From: RUG13091 sp045113315
GTDB lineage: Bacteria; Bacillota_I; Bacilli_A; RFN20; CAG-826
Assembly: GCA_045113315.1 (NCBI GenBank)
Contig: JBGUIX010000003.1
Coordinates: 1-64,000, forward strand
Length of the DNA stretch: 64,000 nucleotides
Direction of reading: 5' to 3'
A model generated the notes under the pieces. The model made no database searches and was not told the origin of the DNA. It saw nothing but the letters and a program-made list of their open reading frames with translations. Made by a program: the position numbers and the translations under genes. Shown here piece after piece: positions 19,080 through 27,215 of this stretch; within the stretch, counting starts at the first letter, position 1; every line of letters starts with the position of its first letter.

Positions 19080-20177
19080 TTATTTAGCTTTCTTTTTCTT
19101 TCTAATAACGATGATAACCACAACTGTTACAATAATCGCTACTGCTAAAACAGAACCACCGATAATTAATCCTAAACCCCATGGGGTAAGAACATATTCA
19201 TATTCTTTTTCTCCACTATTACCACCTGGTTGACTGGTAGAAGTAGAAGAATCTCCTCCAGGAGTTGGAGCAGGTTTATCACCGTATTGGGTATATCCTT
19301 CTACATCTCCCCATAATTTATCAGCGTAATTAGGATGATCGATAAATGGGTTTCTATTACCTTGGATATTAGCGAGTTTATTATTAACACTAGCTTCCCA
19401 TTCATCCACTGGATCTAAAGAAGACCAAGCGGAGAATAATTTAATCGCATATTCGGTTAAGCCAAAGTGTTTAGAAGCACTACCACTAAAAGTGGAACTA
19501 CCACCTGATGTCCAAGAATAAGAATTAGCGTATTTAGCAATCGCGTAGAAATGGATTCTTGCAAAATCACCTTTTACAGAATCGTTTGGTTCAAAGACTG
19601 TACCAGAAAAACCATATGTAGAAGCACTAGAACCGAGTTTAGAGAAACCACCATTAGAGGTATATGTTGCACTAGCAACAACACCCATAGGATAATTGCC
19701 TCTTTTGTTATTCACATAGCCATCGGTAGGAACAACGATAAATGGATCAGCACCTTGAGTTCCGGTGCCCGTGCCTCCACCCCACCAAGATTGGGGAATA
19801 GAGTGCTCTCTATTATAACAACTGCCTTCACCAGAATAGGATCCACACTGATTTCCTCCTGGAGAAAAACTAGAGGAACTGGAATAATAATCAAATATCT
19901 TACCGTTTTTCACATAAGCGGTTTTATAGGTGTTCCATAATTGGTTATAAGAACCAGCCTGTCCAGGTGAAGTAATCGTTCTTAATTCATTTAATAAATC
20001 TTGAGCGGTTTTATTATTAAATGCTTCTTCACATTTGGAATAATCATTAATGTTAATCGCTGCGTTAGCTTTATTAACGTTATTATTTCTTAATGAAGAA
20101 ACTAAACATAAAGAAAGAGAGATACCCATTAAAGAAATAATTGGTAGCGATTTAAAAAATCTTTTATTAATAGCCAT
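19080..20177 (-). CDS. Membrane-anchored extracellular endonuclease I family nuclease
   Basis: 365 residues with a signal peptide (about 1-37), an endonuclease I core marked by NREHSIPQSWW and GADPFIVVPTDGYVNNKRGN (catalytic His in REHSIPQ plus metal-binding Asn/Asp), then a Ser/Gly/Pro linker, a C-terminal membrane helix and the stop-transfer tail RKKKKAK. It should degrade extracellular DNA or RNA for nucleotide salvage. A TATAAT and a weak AAGGA lie upstream; a lipoprotein gene follows immediately. Confidence 0.85.
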   Translation of the reverse strand: MAINKRFFKSLPIISLMGISLSLCLVSSLRNNNVNKANAAININDYSKCEEAFNNKTAQDLLNELRTITSPGQAGSYNQLWNTYKTAYVKNGKIFDYYSSSSSFSPGGNQCGSYSGEGSCYNREHSIPQSWWGGGTGTGTQGADPFIVVPTDGYVNNKRGNYPMGVVASATYTSNGGFSKLGSSASTYGFSGTVFEPNDSVKGDFARIHFYAIAKYANSYSWTSGGSSTFSGSASKHFGLTEYAIKLFSAWSSLDPVDEWEASVNNKLANIQGNRNPFIDHPNYADKLWGDVEGYTQYGDKPAPTPGGDSSTSTSQPGGNSGEKEYEYVLTPWGLGLIIGGSVLAVAIIVTVVVIIVIRKKKKAK

Positions 20178-20217
20178 AATAATAAAATGTCCTTACTAAT
20201 ATATTATATATTATTTA

Positions 20218-20988
20218 TTATCTTTTTTCTCTCTTTAGCATAAAGAAATAAAAGATCACTAAATATAATGCAGCGGAAGCGGCGATTATCGAGACAGTTA
20301 TAAAATATTTCGTGGGTATATCACTTAAGGAAACCTTAAATAACATTTTATTAGATATTGAATAAATTAAATTAAAGGTAATAGGTACGAAGATATTATT
20401 TGTGTATTCATATAAGAAGCCTAATATAATACCCACTCCAAAGAATAAAGCGACTTCAATTAATTCAATTGGAGCGATAACGCCTCTACCATCATATAGC
20501 ATAGTGAAGAAATGACATCCGGCGAATATGGCCGCAGTAGTTAAGATACGGAATATCTTATGTCCAATAGTGAGATTTCTTTGAATAATATATCTAAATA
20601 ATATTTCTTCTTCTAATACTGTAACGATAATAGTTAAAAATCTTAATATTTCTAAGGTATTATTACCATCATTGTTAAAGATAGTGTCAAATGGATTAGT
20701 AAATGAAGAATTTGATACCACACCTAAATAAAATAGATTAGTAAAGGCTACGAAAAATAATGGTAATAATAAGAATAGATTAGAGAATCTAGTTTTACCT
20801 GTATAGCTTTTAGCAATCTTAGTAAATATAGAAAATAAAATGACAAACACCAAGAAAGCACTTCTTATACCGAGCTCCACTCCTTGAATCACATATAAGT
20901 CATTAGTGAACACATATGTTGGGAAAGAGATGATTATAAGATATATAAGCATCGTAATTGATATATAAAGAATATTTTTATTTTTCAT
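20218..20988 (-). CDS. CPBP-family intramembrane metalloprotease
   Basis: 256 residues, about eight hydrophobic helices. The CPBP (CAAX/Abi) motifs are EEEILFRYIIQR (EExxxR), FAGCHFF with the second metal-binding His, and a final FVPITFNLIYS region with Asn in place of His. Members act in prenyl-protein processing or bacteriocin self-immunity. It is transcribed in the same direction as, and just upstream of, the endonuclease gene, which has its own promoter. Confidence 0.8.
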   Translation of the reverse strand: MKNKNILYISITMLIYLIIISFPTYVFTNDLYVIQGVELGIRSAFLVFVILFSIFTKIAKSYTGKTRFSNLFLLLPLFFVAFTNLFYLGVVSNSSFTNPFDTIFNNDGNNTLEILRFLTIIVTVLEEEILFRYIIQRNLTIGHKIFRILTTAAIFAGCHFFTMLYDGRGVIAPIELIEVALFFGVGIILGFLYEYTNNIFVPITFNLIYSISNKMLFKVSLSDIPTKYFITVSIIAASAALYLVIFYFFMLKREKR

Positions 20989-21037
20989 AGTCTGTTTTAA
21001 TACTAAAACACTTTTATTAATTTATTACAAGTATTTA

Positions 21038-22030
21038 TTATTTAAATCTTTTCTTTCTTTTTTCATTAGAAAGATGAATTGATGAGATTAGATCACTATT
21101 AGTTAAATGGGATAAAGCTAATGTATCTTTTGGTAAACATTTACCAGAATAACCAGTTGATGGTTTATTATAATAATCTCCAATTCTTGGATCTAAAGAC
21201 ACACCATTAATCACATTATTTGTATTTATATCATTATCATTAGCGAAGCTATCTAATTCATTGAAATAAGCCACTCTCATGGCTAAATAAGCATTAGAAA
21301 ATAGTTTTACTGCTTCCGCTTCTTTACTACTCATTATTAAACTATGAGGATGATTATAAACTGATGATAATAATAAATTATTTAGTTTCTTAATCTTATT
21401 ATTTTTAATATTGTCACAGCCAATAATAATACGAGATGGTCTTCTCATATCAATAATCGCAGTTTTCTCTCTTAAAAACTCTGGACAATAAATAATATTG
21501 TTATCATTTAATGATGATGTAAATCCGATGTTACAAGTGGATTTAATAACTATCGTTACTTTTTTGTTAATACATCTAATATTATTAATAACTTCTTTAA
21601 CAATAGATGTATCTAATAATCCACTTTTATCATCATAATTTGTGGGTACACATATAAATATGAAATCTATATCTTTATCTAGATAAATATCATTGTTAGG
21701 TAATATAGCTTTTATATTAGATTCTTTATTTAATTTATTAACTCTATCAACATTAGAATCCACCAAGATAACGTCATTATTATCTTTTAAAACAGTCGCT
21801 AAAGAATAGCCAACATATCCCGCACCAACGATAATGATTTTATATCTATCTTTGATAATTTTATTAGATTCATACTGATTTAATCTATTAACACAATCTA
21901 AATATTTACCACTATTAAGATATTTATTATCATTTTCTAATCTTTTATATGTTCTTATAGATACACCACATACATTAGATGCTTCTATCTGGTTTAATTT
22001 CTTAGATATTCTTATTTCTTTTAAATTCAT
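21038..22030 (-). pseudogene. HTH-fused nucleotide-sugar (UDP-glucose) dehydrogenase lacking its C-terminal domain
   Basis: 330 residues. Residues 1-50 form an XRE-like HTH (LNQIEASNVCGVSIRTYKRLEND), followed by a UGD/GMD Rossmann domain (IIIVGAGYVGYSLA) and the central domain with the catalytic Cys in GYSGKCLPKDT. The protein stops at ...SNEKRKKRFK, where the C-terminal UDP-binding domain should begin, so it is probably inactive. A matching C-terminal piece lies at 29783-30076. The ATG used here has TATAAT (22037-22042) ending exactly 6 bases upstream and no Shine-Dalgarno, so the earlier in-frame ATG at 22057 is rejected. Such enzymes make UDP-glucuronate for capsules, fitting the exopolysaccharide locus beyond the defence island. 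Confidence 0.8.
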
Positions 22031-22050
22031 ATTTTCATTATAAAAGAAAA

Positions 22051-22065
22051 GTGCCAATTTGGCAC
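22051..22065. promoter_or_regulatory. Perfect palindrome in the UGD-HTH promoter region
   Basis: GTGCCAA-T-TTGGCAC, a 7-1-7 perfect inverted repeat lying 9 bases upstream of the TATAAT of the HTH-UGD gene, over the -35 region. Because the gene product carries its own HTH, this is a candidate autoregulatory operator. Confidence 0.55.
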
Positions 22066-22395
22066 TATAGAATTATTATTCTTTAATATTGTCAAATTGT
22101 TTTTAACGTACTGTAATAATCCCAATTAGAGGTGTGCAAAACCTATATACTATATTATTTATAATATAGTGTGCTAATTCCACGATACACTGATAGTAGT
22201 ATGGAAATGTGCTGTCCACATTAAAATAGACCCAACTGAACCAATCCAAGTCACTAATTTTTACCTATATTTGAACGTATTCGCTCGTAAGGTTATTAGC
22301 CGACTATAAAAATCACACCACTGAATGGCGAGATCAACAAATAATCATTAAATCACGAACAAAAGTTTGCAAAACACAAAATGTCCGTGATTGAT
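22066..22395. other. Left boundary of the defence island, no gene
   Basis: 330 bases without a convincing ORF. It holds a single R2-type motif (22104-22123), a perfect AT-rich hairpin ACTATATTA-TTTA-TAATATAGT (22149-22170), and an AATCACG/CGTGATT inverted pair about 35 bases apart just beyond the TOTE gene stop, which could act as a weak terminator for that gene. Confidence 0.6.
22104..22123 (+). repeat. R2 repeat, single-copy (collapsed) form
   Basis: TAACGTACTGTAATAATCCC is identical to the left half of the R2 copies at 27.1 and 33.6 kb. What follows it (AATT) resembles the bases after the second half of those copies, as if the segment between the two direct repeats were missing. It marks the junction between the UGD gene and the island. 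Confidence 0.75.
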
Positions 22396-25053
22396 TTATT
22401 TTTTAGCTTCTTTAATTATAGTTTCACAGATAGATTTGTCATTTATTCTCATTATAGAGTCATTATATGTAATTGTTTTAAAGGGATTAATACCTCCATA
22501 CCACAATATTTTTTGATCTATTATAACCGCATTTATTTCAAGATTTGTCTTTAACAAGTCAGAGATATTTTTATGCTCAATTGTTTTATTGCTATGAGTA
22601 AATATCTTTACATTGCCACATGTGTTCAACAAATCAATTACCACTTCATCGTGATAATCGTTAATGATAAAAACAACTTCTTTTTTTGAATCTATTAAGT
22701 CCTCAAATAATTTTGCTTTATAGTCATAAGTTGAATATATTTTTCTTTCAAAAATAACTTCATCGCCGCTTATAACGTAGCCTAGTTTTTTATATGCTCT
22801 TAATCGATCATGATACATACTTTCGAACATCTTGACATTGATATCAACATAATCATGTACTTCTACATCGTTTTTATCTTCATTTTCACGGTGCAAACGT
22901 CCTACATATTGTTCTAATGTCCCATTCCATCTAAATGGTGAAACAATAAATAGTGTATCTAATTTCTTTTCATCAAAACCTTCACCAATATATTTTCCAG
23001 TAGAAATAATAACAAACCCCTTTTTAGCTTTTTTAATATTCTCAAAAAACGTTTTCTTTTCACTGTTCGATAATTGCCCATTAATTACAAAAACATCATT
23101 AATGTTGTTAAGTTTATTTTTTAATATGCTTATGTGCTCAATCCTATCTGTTAGAACAATAATATTTCTTTTTGCTTTGTATGCATTTTTTATGTCATTA
23201 ACAATTCTTTCGTTTCTTTCTTCATCAGATAGCAAACATGAAAGCATATTAGAATATGACGTTGTTTTTTCCAAGGATGTATATGTAAAAGATGTAAATT
23301 CCGGTTTTAGAATTTTATCAAAATTGCTATCTTCGTCTTTATATTGATATCTGATATCGCCAATTGTTTTATAAATAATCTTTTCGTTTTTATCGCTTCT
23401 TTTTGGAGTTGCAGTAAAACCATATAAATATTTGCTGTAACACTTCCTGACAACCTGTTCATACGTCGAAGCAGCAATATGATGAACTTCATCAAAAATA
23501 ATGACACCATATTGTTTTAATATTTCTCCGCTTTCTTCACTTAACAGCGAGTCAATACAAGCGATATCAATCATATTTGTTAATTTCTTTTTATTACCAC
23601 TATATTGACCGAATTTTTCTTTTTTAAATTCGTATCCAACATCTAAAAAAGTATTTAGTCTATCTTGCCATTGTTTCAATAATGTTAAATTCGGAACAAT
23701 AATAAGCGTGTTTAACTTTAATTCAGCTATAAGCGCAATAGCGGTAACTGTTTTACCATATGATGGTCGAGCAACAAATAAACCATTATCAAATTTTAAT
23801 AGCTTATCAAGACCGTCTTTTTGATAATCCTTCAGTTTGCCATTAAAGGAAACCATTATCATATCTCCCGAAGTTTGCTTATCTTTAATAACTATCTCAA
23901 CGCTAAAAAAGTTAAGCACCTTAACCAAGTCTTCAAAACACCCTCTTGGAAGATAAATGAAAGATTCATCTTCGTGATAAAGTTTTTGAATTCTTGGAAT
24001 TGTATAGACTGATATGCGATTCTTTTGTGCCTCATAATATTTAGGGTTAGGTAAACTCGCTAACCTATAAATAAATTTAACACTTCTATCATTTAATGCT
24101 GCTTTAGGAACAAGTATTTCGTTTTGTTTTACTAATATGATTTGTTTAGAAAAATCATCTCTATTGAGTTTAATATTTTTAAGAACGTTTTTGTTTAGCA
24201 AAGGGAAAAAGTCAGCTTCTTTATATTCACTCAACAAAGCATCTACTTCTTCCTCAAAAATCTTCTTTGTGCAGGCTAAAACGTTAATTTGATTTTTCAT
24301 GTCATACGGTATAAAGTTTTCATCGACAAAAACTGTCTTTCCCTCGATTGCTTTTCTCCCTTGAAGCGGTAAAACAATTAGGTTGCCATATCCTCTTATA
24401 GGCACGTAATCTTGTGACGGAAACATTCTATCAAGAGAAGAAAAATTAATTCCTTTTGATGAATCCATAGCTTCGTAAATAAGATAAGTTCCTAATCTTC
24501 TAACTTTAGAAGCTTTTATTGGCTTATCAAAAAATAACCAAACATGAGCGCCGCATCCTGATGAAGATATTTCTATTAGATTGTCTAAATGATGGTTATT
24601 GCAAACATTAGAAAATGCTTTGGCACTTTCTTTATAATCTTCATCATCAAAATCTACCGCTAGTAGTTGACAGTAGTCTCCTTTTAACAGTGGATATATT
24701 CCGAATGTATCATTACCAATTAAATGACGTTTTATTTCCTTTTCTGTTATACCGATATATTGTTTGTTAACGCATTCACTACATGTATTCGGACAATAAC
24801 CTGTTAAATTGTTTCTACCCAGACAAGCTGGAGAAAAACCTCTTTTACCTTCTTTTGAATAATATTCATACGCAAAAATATCGTCTCTACCAGCAAAATA
24901 AGATATGTACGTTTTTATTTTTTCATTGTCTGAAAAGCCGAATTGTTTTATTTCCTTTGGTTTTTCAAATGAAATATTGTGCATTCGCAAAAGACTTTTA
25001 AGATATTCATTCTCTTCTTTGAGCTTTGCAATTAATTTATCTTTGTCATTCAT
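22396..25053 (-). CDS. TOTE-type primase-helicase with PLD-like C-terminal domain
   Basis: 885 residues. A short coiled coil (about 5-25) and a Cys cluster (Cys77, 87, 91, 94) lead into an archaeo-eukaryotic primase domain with VDFDD (Asp134/136) and SSGCGAHVWLFF. A superfamily 2 helicase follows, with a Walker A variant RPSYGKT, DEVHH, GFTATPKR and QYVGRLHRE. The last 110 residues resemble a phospholipase-D fold (IDQKILWYGGINP) in which the usual His of HxK is replaced. This order matches primase-helicase proteins of TOTE conflict systems, proposed anti-invader complexes. An in-frame TAA 6 bases upstream fixes the ATG. Three TGCACCAA repeats lie directly upstream. No Shine-Dalgarno is evident. 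Confidence 0.8.
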   Translation of the reverse strand: MNDKDKLIAKLKEENEYLKSLLRMHNISFEKPKEIKQFGFSDNEKIKTYISYFAGRDDIFAYEYYSKEGKRGFSPACLGRNNLTGYCPNTCSECVNKQYIGITEKEIKRHLIGNDTFGIYPLLKGDYCQLLAVDFDDEDYKESAKAFSNVCNNHHLDNLIEISSSGCGAHVWLFFDKPIKASKVRRLGTYLIYEAMDSSKGINFSSLDRMFPSQDYVPIRGYGNLIVLPLQGRKAIEGKTVFVDENFIPYDMKNQINVLACTKKIFEEEVDALLSEYKEADFFPLLNKNVLKNIKLNRDDFSKQIILVKQNEILVPKAALNDRSVKFIYRLASLPNPKYYEAQKNRISVYTIPRIQKLYHEDESFIYLPRGCFEDLVKVLNFFSVEIVIKDKQTSGDMIMVSFNGKLKDYQKDGLDKLLKFDNGLFVARPSYGKTVTAIALIAELKLNTLIIVPNLTLLKQWQDRLNTFLDVGYEFKKEKFGQYSGNKKKLTNMIDIACIDSLLSEESGEILKQYGVIIFDEVHHIAASTYEQVVRKCYSKYLYGFTATPKRSDKNEKIIYKTIGDIRYQYKDEDSNFDKILKPEFTSFTYTSLEKTTSYSNMLSCLLSDEERNERIVNDIKNAYKAKRNIIVLTDRIEHISILKNKLNNINDVFVINGQLSNSEKKTFFENIKKAKKGFVIISTGKYIGEGFDEKKLDTLFIVSPFRWNGTLEQYVGRLHRENEDKNDVEVHDYVDINVKMFESMYHDRLRAYKKLGYVISGDEVIFERKIYSTYDYKAKLFEDLIDSKKEVVFIINDYHDEVVIDLLNTCGNVKIFTHSNKTIEHKNISDLLKTNLEINAVIIDQKILWYGGINPFKTITYNDSIMRINDKSICETIIKEAKK

Positions 25054-25061
25054 TTTTTAAA

Positions 25062-25093
25062 TGCACCAAAGTTTGCACCAAAATGCACCAACT
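25062..25093. repeat. Iteron-like array 1 (three TGCACCAA units)
   Basis: TGCACCAAAGTT, TGCACCAAAA and TGCACCAACT in tandem (12, 10 and 10 bases), roughly one helical turn apart, in the promoter of the primase-helicase gene. A second array with the same spacing lies at 25219-25250. They are probable binding sites for a regulator or for the primase-helicase itself. Confidence 0.65.
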
Positions 25094-25223
25094 ATTTTAG
25101 ATGGTATTTTTTGTTAATTTCAATAACTTGATTATCAATAATAAGCTTTGTTAATTGATGTGATACAGAATTAACCACTCTTGCATAGCCCAAATAGCGG
25201 AATAATTCAGTTTTTGTTTTCAC
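25092..25223 (-). pseudogene. Remnant of a winged-helix-like protein, C-terminal piece
   Basis: A 43-codon frame from a possible GTG to TAG. It reads like the C-terminal wing-helix of a DNA-binding or Fic/ATPase-associated protein (TELFRYLGYARVVNSVSHQL, then LIIDNQVIEINKKYHLK). It has no RBS, and lies exactly between the two TGCACCAA arrays. It is probably a decayed fragment rather than a working gene. Confidence 0.4.
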
Positions 25224-25250
25224 CAAAATTTGCACCAAAATGCATCAAGC
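25219..25250. repeat. Iteron-like array 2
   Basis: TTCACCAAAATT, TGCACCAAAA and TGCATCAAGC, with the same 12-10-10 spacing as the array at 25062-25093, about 157 bases away. Together they form a roughly 32-base direct repeat bracketing the gene remnant. Confidence 0.6.
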
Positions 25251-25349
25251 ATTCGAAATGGTTATTTTTGCCACTGCTTTTTTATCATAAGCGCCTGTTA
25301 AGGACACTATTTTTATATTTTTTTCAATTTTGGTGTTGTTAACCGCCAT
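25245..25349 (-). pseudogene. Short coding remnant upstream of the TOTE gene
   Basis: A 34-codon frame from ATG (MAVNNTKIEKNIKIVSLTGA...) ending in TGA within array 2. The composition is protein-like, but it stops where the frame of the neighbouring remnant begins, so both may derive from one frameshifted gene. No family can be assigned. The rest of 25350-25500 holds nothing I can identify. Confidence 0.3.
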
Positions 25350-25500
25350 TTATCTCTTTTTTTGAATATTGTGTTTCGAGCCTTTGACCAATATTATTTT
25401 TAATTCCAAGAATATTTATTGTTTCACAGAATCTCGCTATAACTTTCATTCCATATTCAACAAGGAGAAAGTTTGCTTTAGTTTTGCGAAACTAGAATTT

Positions 25501-26403
25501 CTAAAATACTAGGTTACTTTTTAAATATTCAGACAAATACTCATCTAAACCAATCGATAATAACTTTCTTAGAATTATATCATCAATGTATTTTTCTTTT
25601 CCGTCGATTTCTATATAAGGGGATTCATTGATATATAAATATACTTCTCCACTATTAGATTCTTTTTCTTTAAAAAATCTTATATTTAAATTAGGAAATG
25701 GTTTGTTTAAGTATTTTCCAATAGCGATGCTTAAATTTGTTACATATAGTTTATTTTGTAATAGACTAAATGTAATTGGAACGAAATCACTTTTCTTTTT
25801 ATAAAAAACTAAATCCGTATTTAAAGCATTAGATAATGCAATCATGTTTTTTGACGAAATATTAAAAATGTAATTGTTGTTGCTTTCCAAATATTTTAAT
25901 GTCGATTCCGATATTGAAGTAAGCAAAGAAAGCTGCCTAATTGACATTTTCTTTTGGTTTCTAAAATACTTCAAAATTGAATTGATCTGATATTCTGTTT
26001 TTATATAATCTTTGCACAATTCAATCTCATTCATTTCGTGATAAACATCATATTTTTTAACCATTTCACTTAATGGAAGAGTTAACAATATTTGTCTTAA
26101 TGGAATTCGATAATTTAAAAATATATTTATATATTGAATACCCGACCAATATAGTTTCCCTATATCATTGTTTGATTCGTTTTCTACTTCTTTTGCATTT
26201 GGAAACAAAATCATTAAGATTTCATAATTTGTCATAGCTATAAATTCATCTAGTTTATTATCTTCGAGCATATCTAAAAAAGAAGAAGAAACTAATACAT
26301 CAGAAATATTTTCTAAGCTGATATGAACTGAGTGGTACAAATAACTTAAAAGAAATCCAAACTTAGTTTTTAAATCACCAACATTTACATAACTAATTTC
26401 CAT
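25501..26403 (-). CDS. HTH protein paired with DUF3990 toxin (candidate antitoxin)
   Basis: 300 residues. A helical N-terminal half is followed by an XRE-like HTH (about 165-205, MSIRQLSLLTSISESTLKYLES) and a C-terminal alpha/beta region. It overlaps the upstream DUF3990 gene by 11 bases, so the two are translated as a pair. By position and the HTH it is the likely regulatory antitoxin, though I do not recognise the whole architecture. Confidence 0.65.
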   Translation of the reverse strand: MEISYVNVGDLKTKFGFLLSYLYHSVHISLENISDVLVSSSFLDMLEDNKLDEFIAMTNYEILMILFPNAKEVENESNNDIGKLYWSGIQYINIFLNYRIPLRQILLTLPLSEMVKKYDVYHEMNEIELCKDYIKTEYQINSILKYFRNQKKMSIRQLSLLTSISESTLKYLESNNNYIFNISSKNMIALSNALNTDLVFYKKKSDFVPITFSLLQNKLYVTNLSIAIGKYLNKPFPNLNIRFFKEKESNSGEVYLYINESPYIEIDGKEKYIDDIILRKLLSIGLDEYLSEYLKSNLVF

Positions 26404-27040
26404 TATTTTTTCTCCTCATAATGTCTCTCAAGAAGGTGTTATAAATATCATCACTTTTTTTCATTTTAAAATATTGACTTTTTGTTTTAGCCCTAAATTC
26501 TTGATATTCACCACTATGAATGACTCTTTCACTTTTTACATATTTAATACATTCAAAAGACTTTTTACTAATTAAAACAAACTGCGTACCAAGATTACCT
26601 TGTCTCATCGCGTCCTTTAAAATCTCTAATGACAGCTCGTTTCTAACAAAATCTCTAGAATAATCAAAATAACTATCGTCTGCACGGTAACCGACAATCA
26701 CATCATAATCGCCTATATCAAATGGATAATTGTCTTCTAGCCATTTAATATTTTCAATATTTGTTTCCCTTTCCTCTTTAGAAAAGCGATGAGAAATTAG
26801 TATTGATAGCCATGTCAAAACATCTTCATTTTCAATGGTTGCTAAATGAAGAATCTTAAGATTAGAGACATCGACTTCATATTCAATTAAATAGCCGCCA
26901 TTAGGGTTTTTGGAAGCCCACAATCTTGCCAGCTCCTTATTCTTTGTTAAATAAAAACCAAGCCCATAATCATTGGAAGGATTTCCTTTGTTATATTCAG
27001 GCTTAATTACCAAGTGATCTGCACCGTAATAAAATCTCAT
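26393..27040 (-). CDS. DUF3990-family protein (putative ADP-ribosyltransferase-like toxin)
   Basis: 215 residues. The N terminus MRFYYGADHLVIKPEYNKGN followed by DYGLGFYLTKNKELARLWAS is the DUF3990 signature, a family related to ADP-ribosyltransferases, with the GxGFYLT element typical of the NAD-binding site. The ATG at 27040 is chosen over an upstream in-frame TTG because AGGTAG lies 5 bases before it. TATAAT in the AT-rich leader could be the -10. With the HTH gene downstream it looks like a toxin-antitoxin or abortive-infection pair. Confidence 0.7.
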   Translation of the reverse strand: MRFYYGADHLVIKPEYNKGNPSNDYGLGFYLTKNKELARLWASKNPNGGYLIEYEVDVSNLKILHLATIENEDVLTWLSILISHRFSKEERETNIENIKWLEDNYPFDIGDYDVIVGYRADDSYFDYSRDFVRNELSLEILKDAMRQGNLGTQFVLISKKSFECIKYVKSERVIHSGEYQEFRAKTKSQYFKMKKSDDIYNTFLRDIMRRKNNGN

Positions 27041-27144
27041 ATTTTCTACCTGAATCAATTATATAAAAAAGTATAATACATTGCACTATTTTTGTAAGAT
27101 TTTATATTTTTTCATTATTTTTAGCACAATACGTTATACTTTTT

Positions 27145-27214
27145 GTCTTTAACGTACTGTAATAATCCCTAATTTTTATTTGGAACAAATTATTCCGACT
27201 GTAGTAATCCCAAC
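27145..27214 (+). repeat. R2 repeat, full copy, at the 3' edge of CBASS
   Basis: GTCTTTAACGT leads into ACTGTAATAATCCC, then an AT-rich 23-base spacer, then ATTCCG and ACTGTAGTAATCCC. The two direct repeats start 42 bases apart. The copy ends 2 bases before the CD-NTase stop codon. The same frame occurs at 33602-33665 and 43384-43454. Confidence 0.85.
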
Positions 27215-27215
27215 C

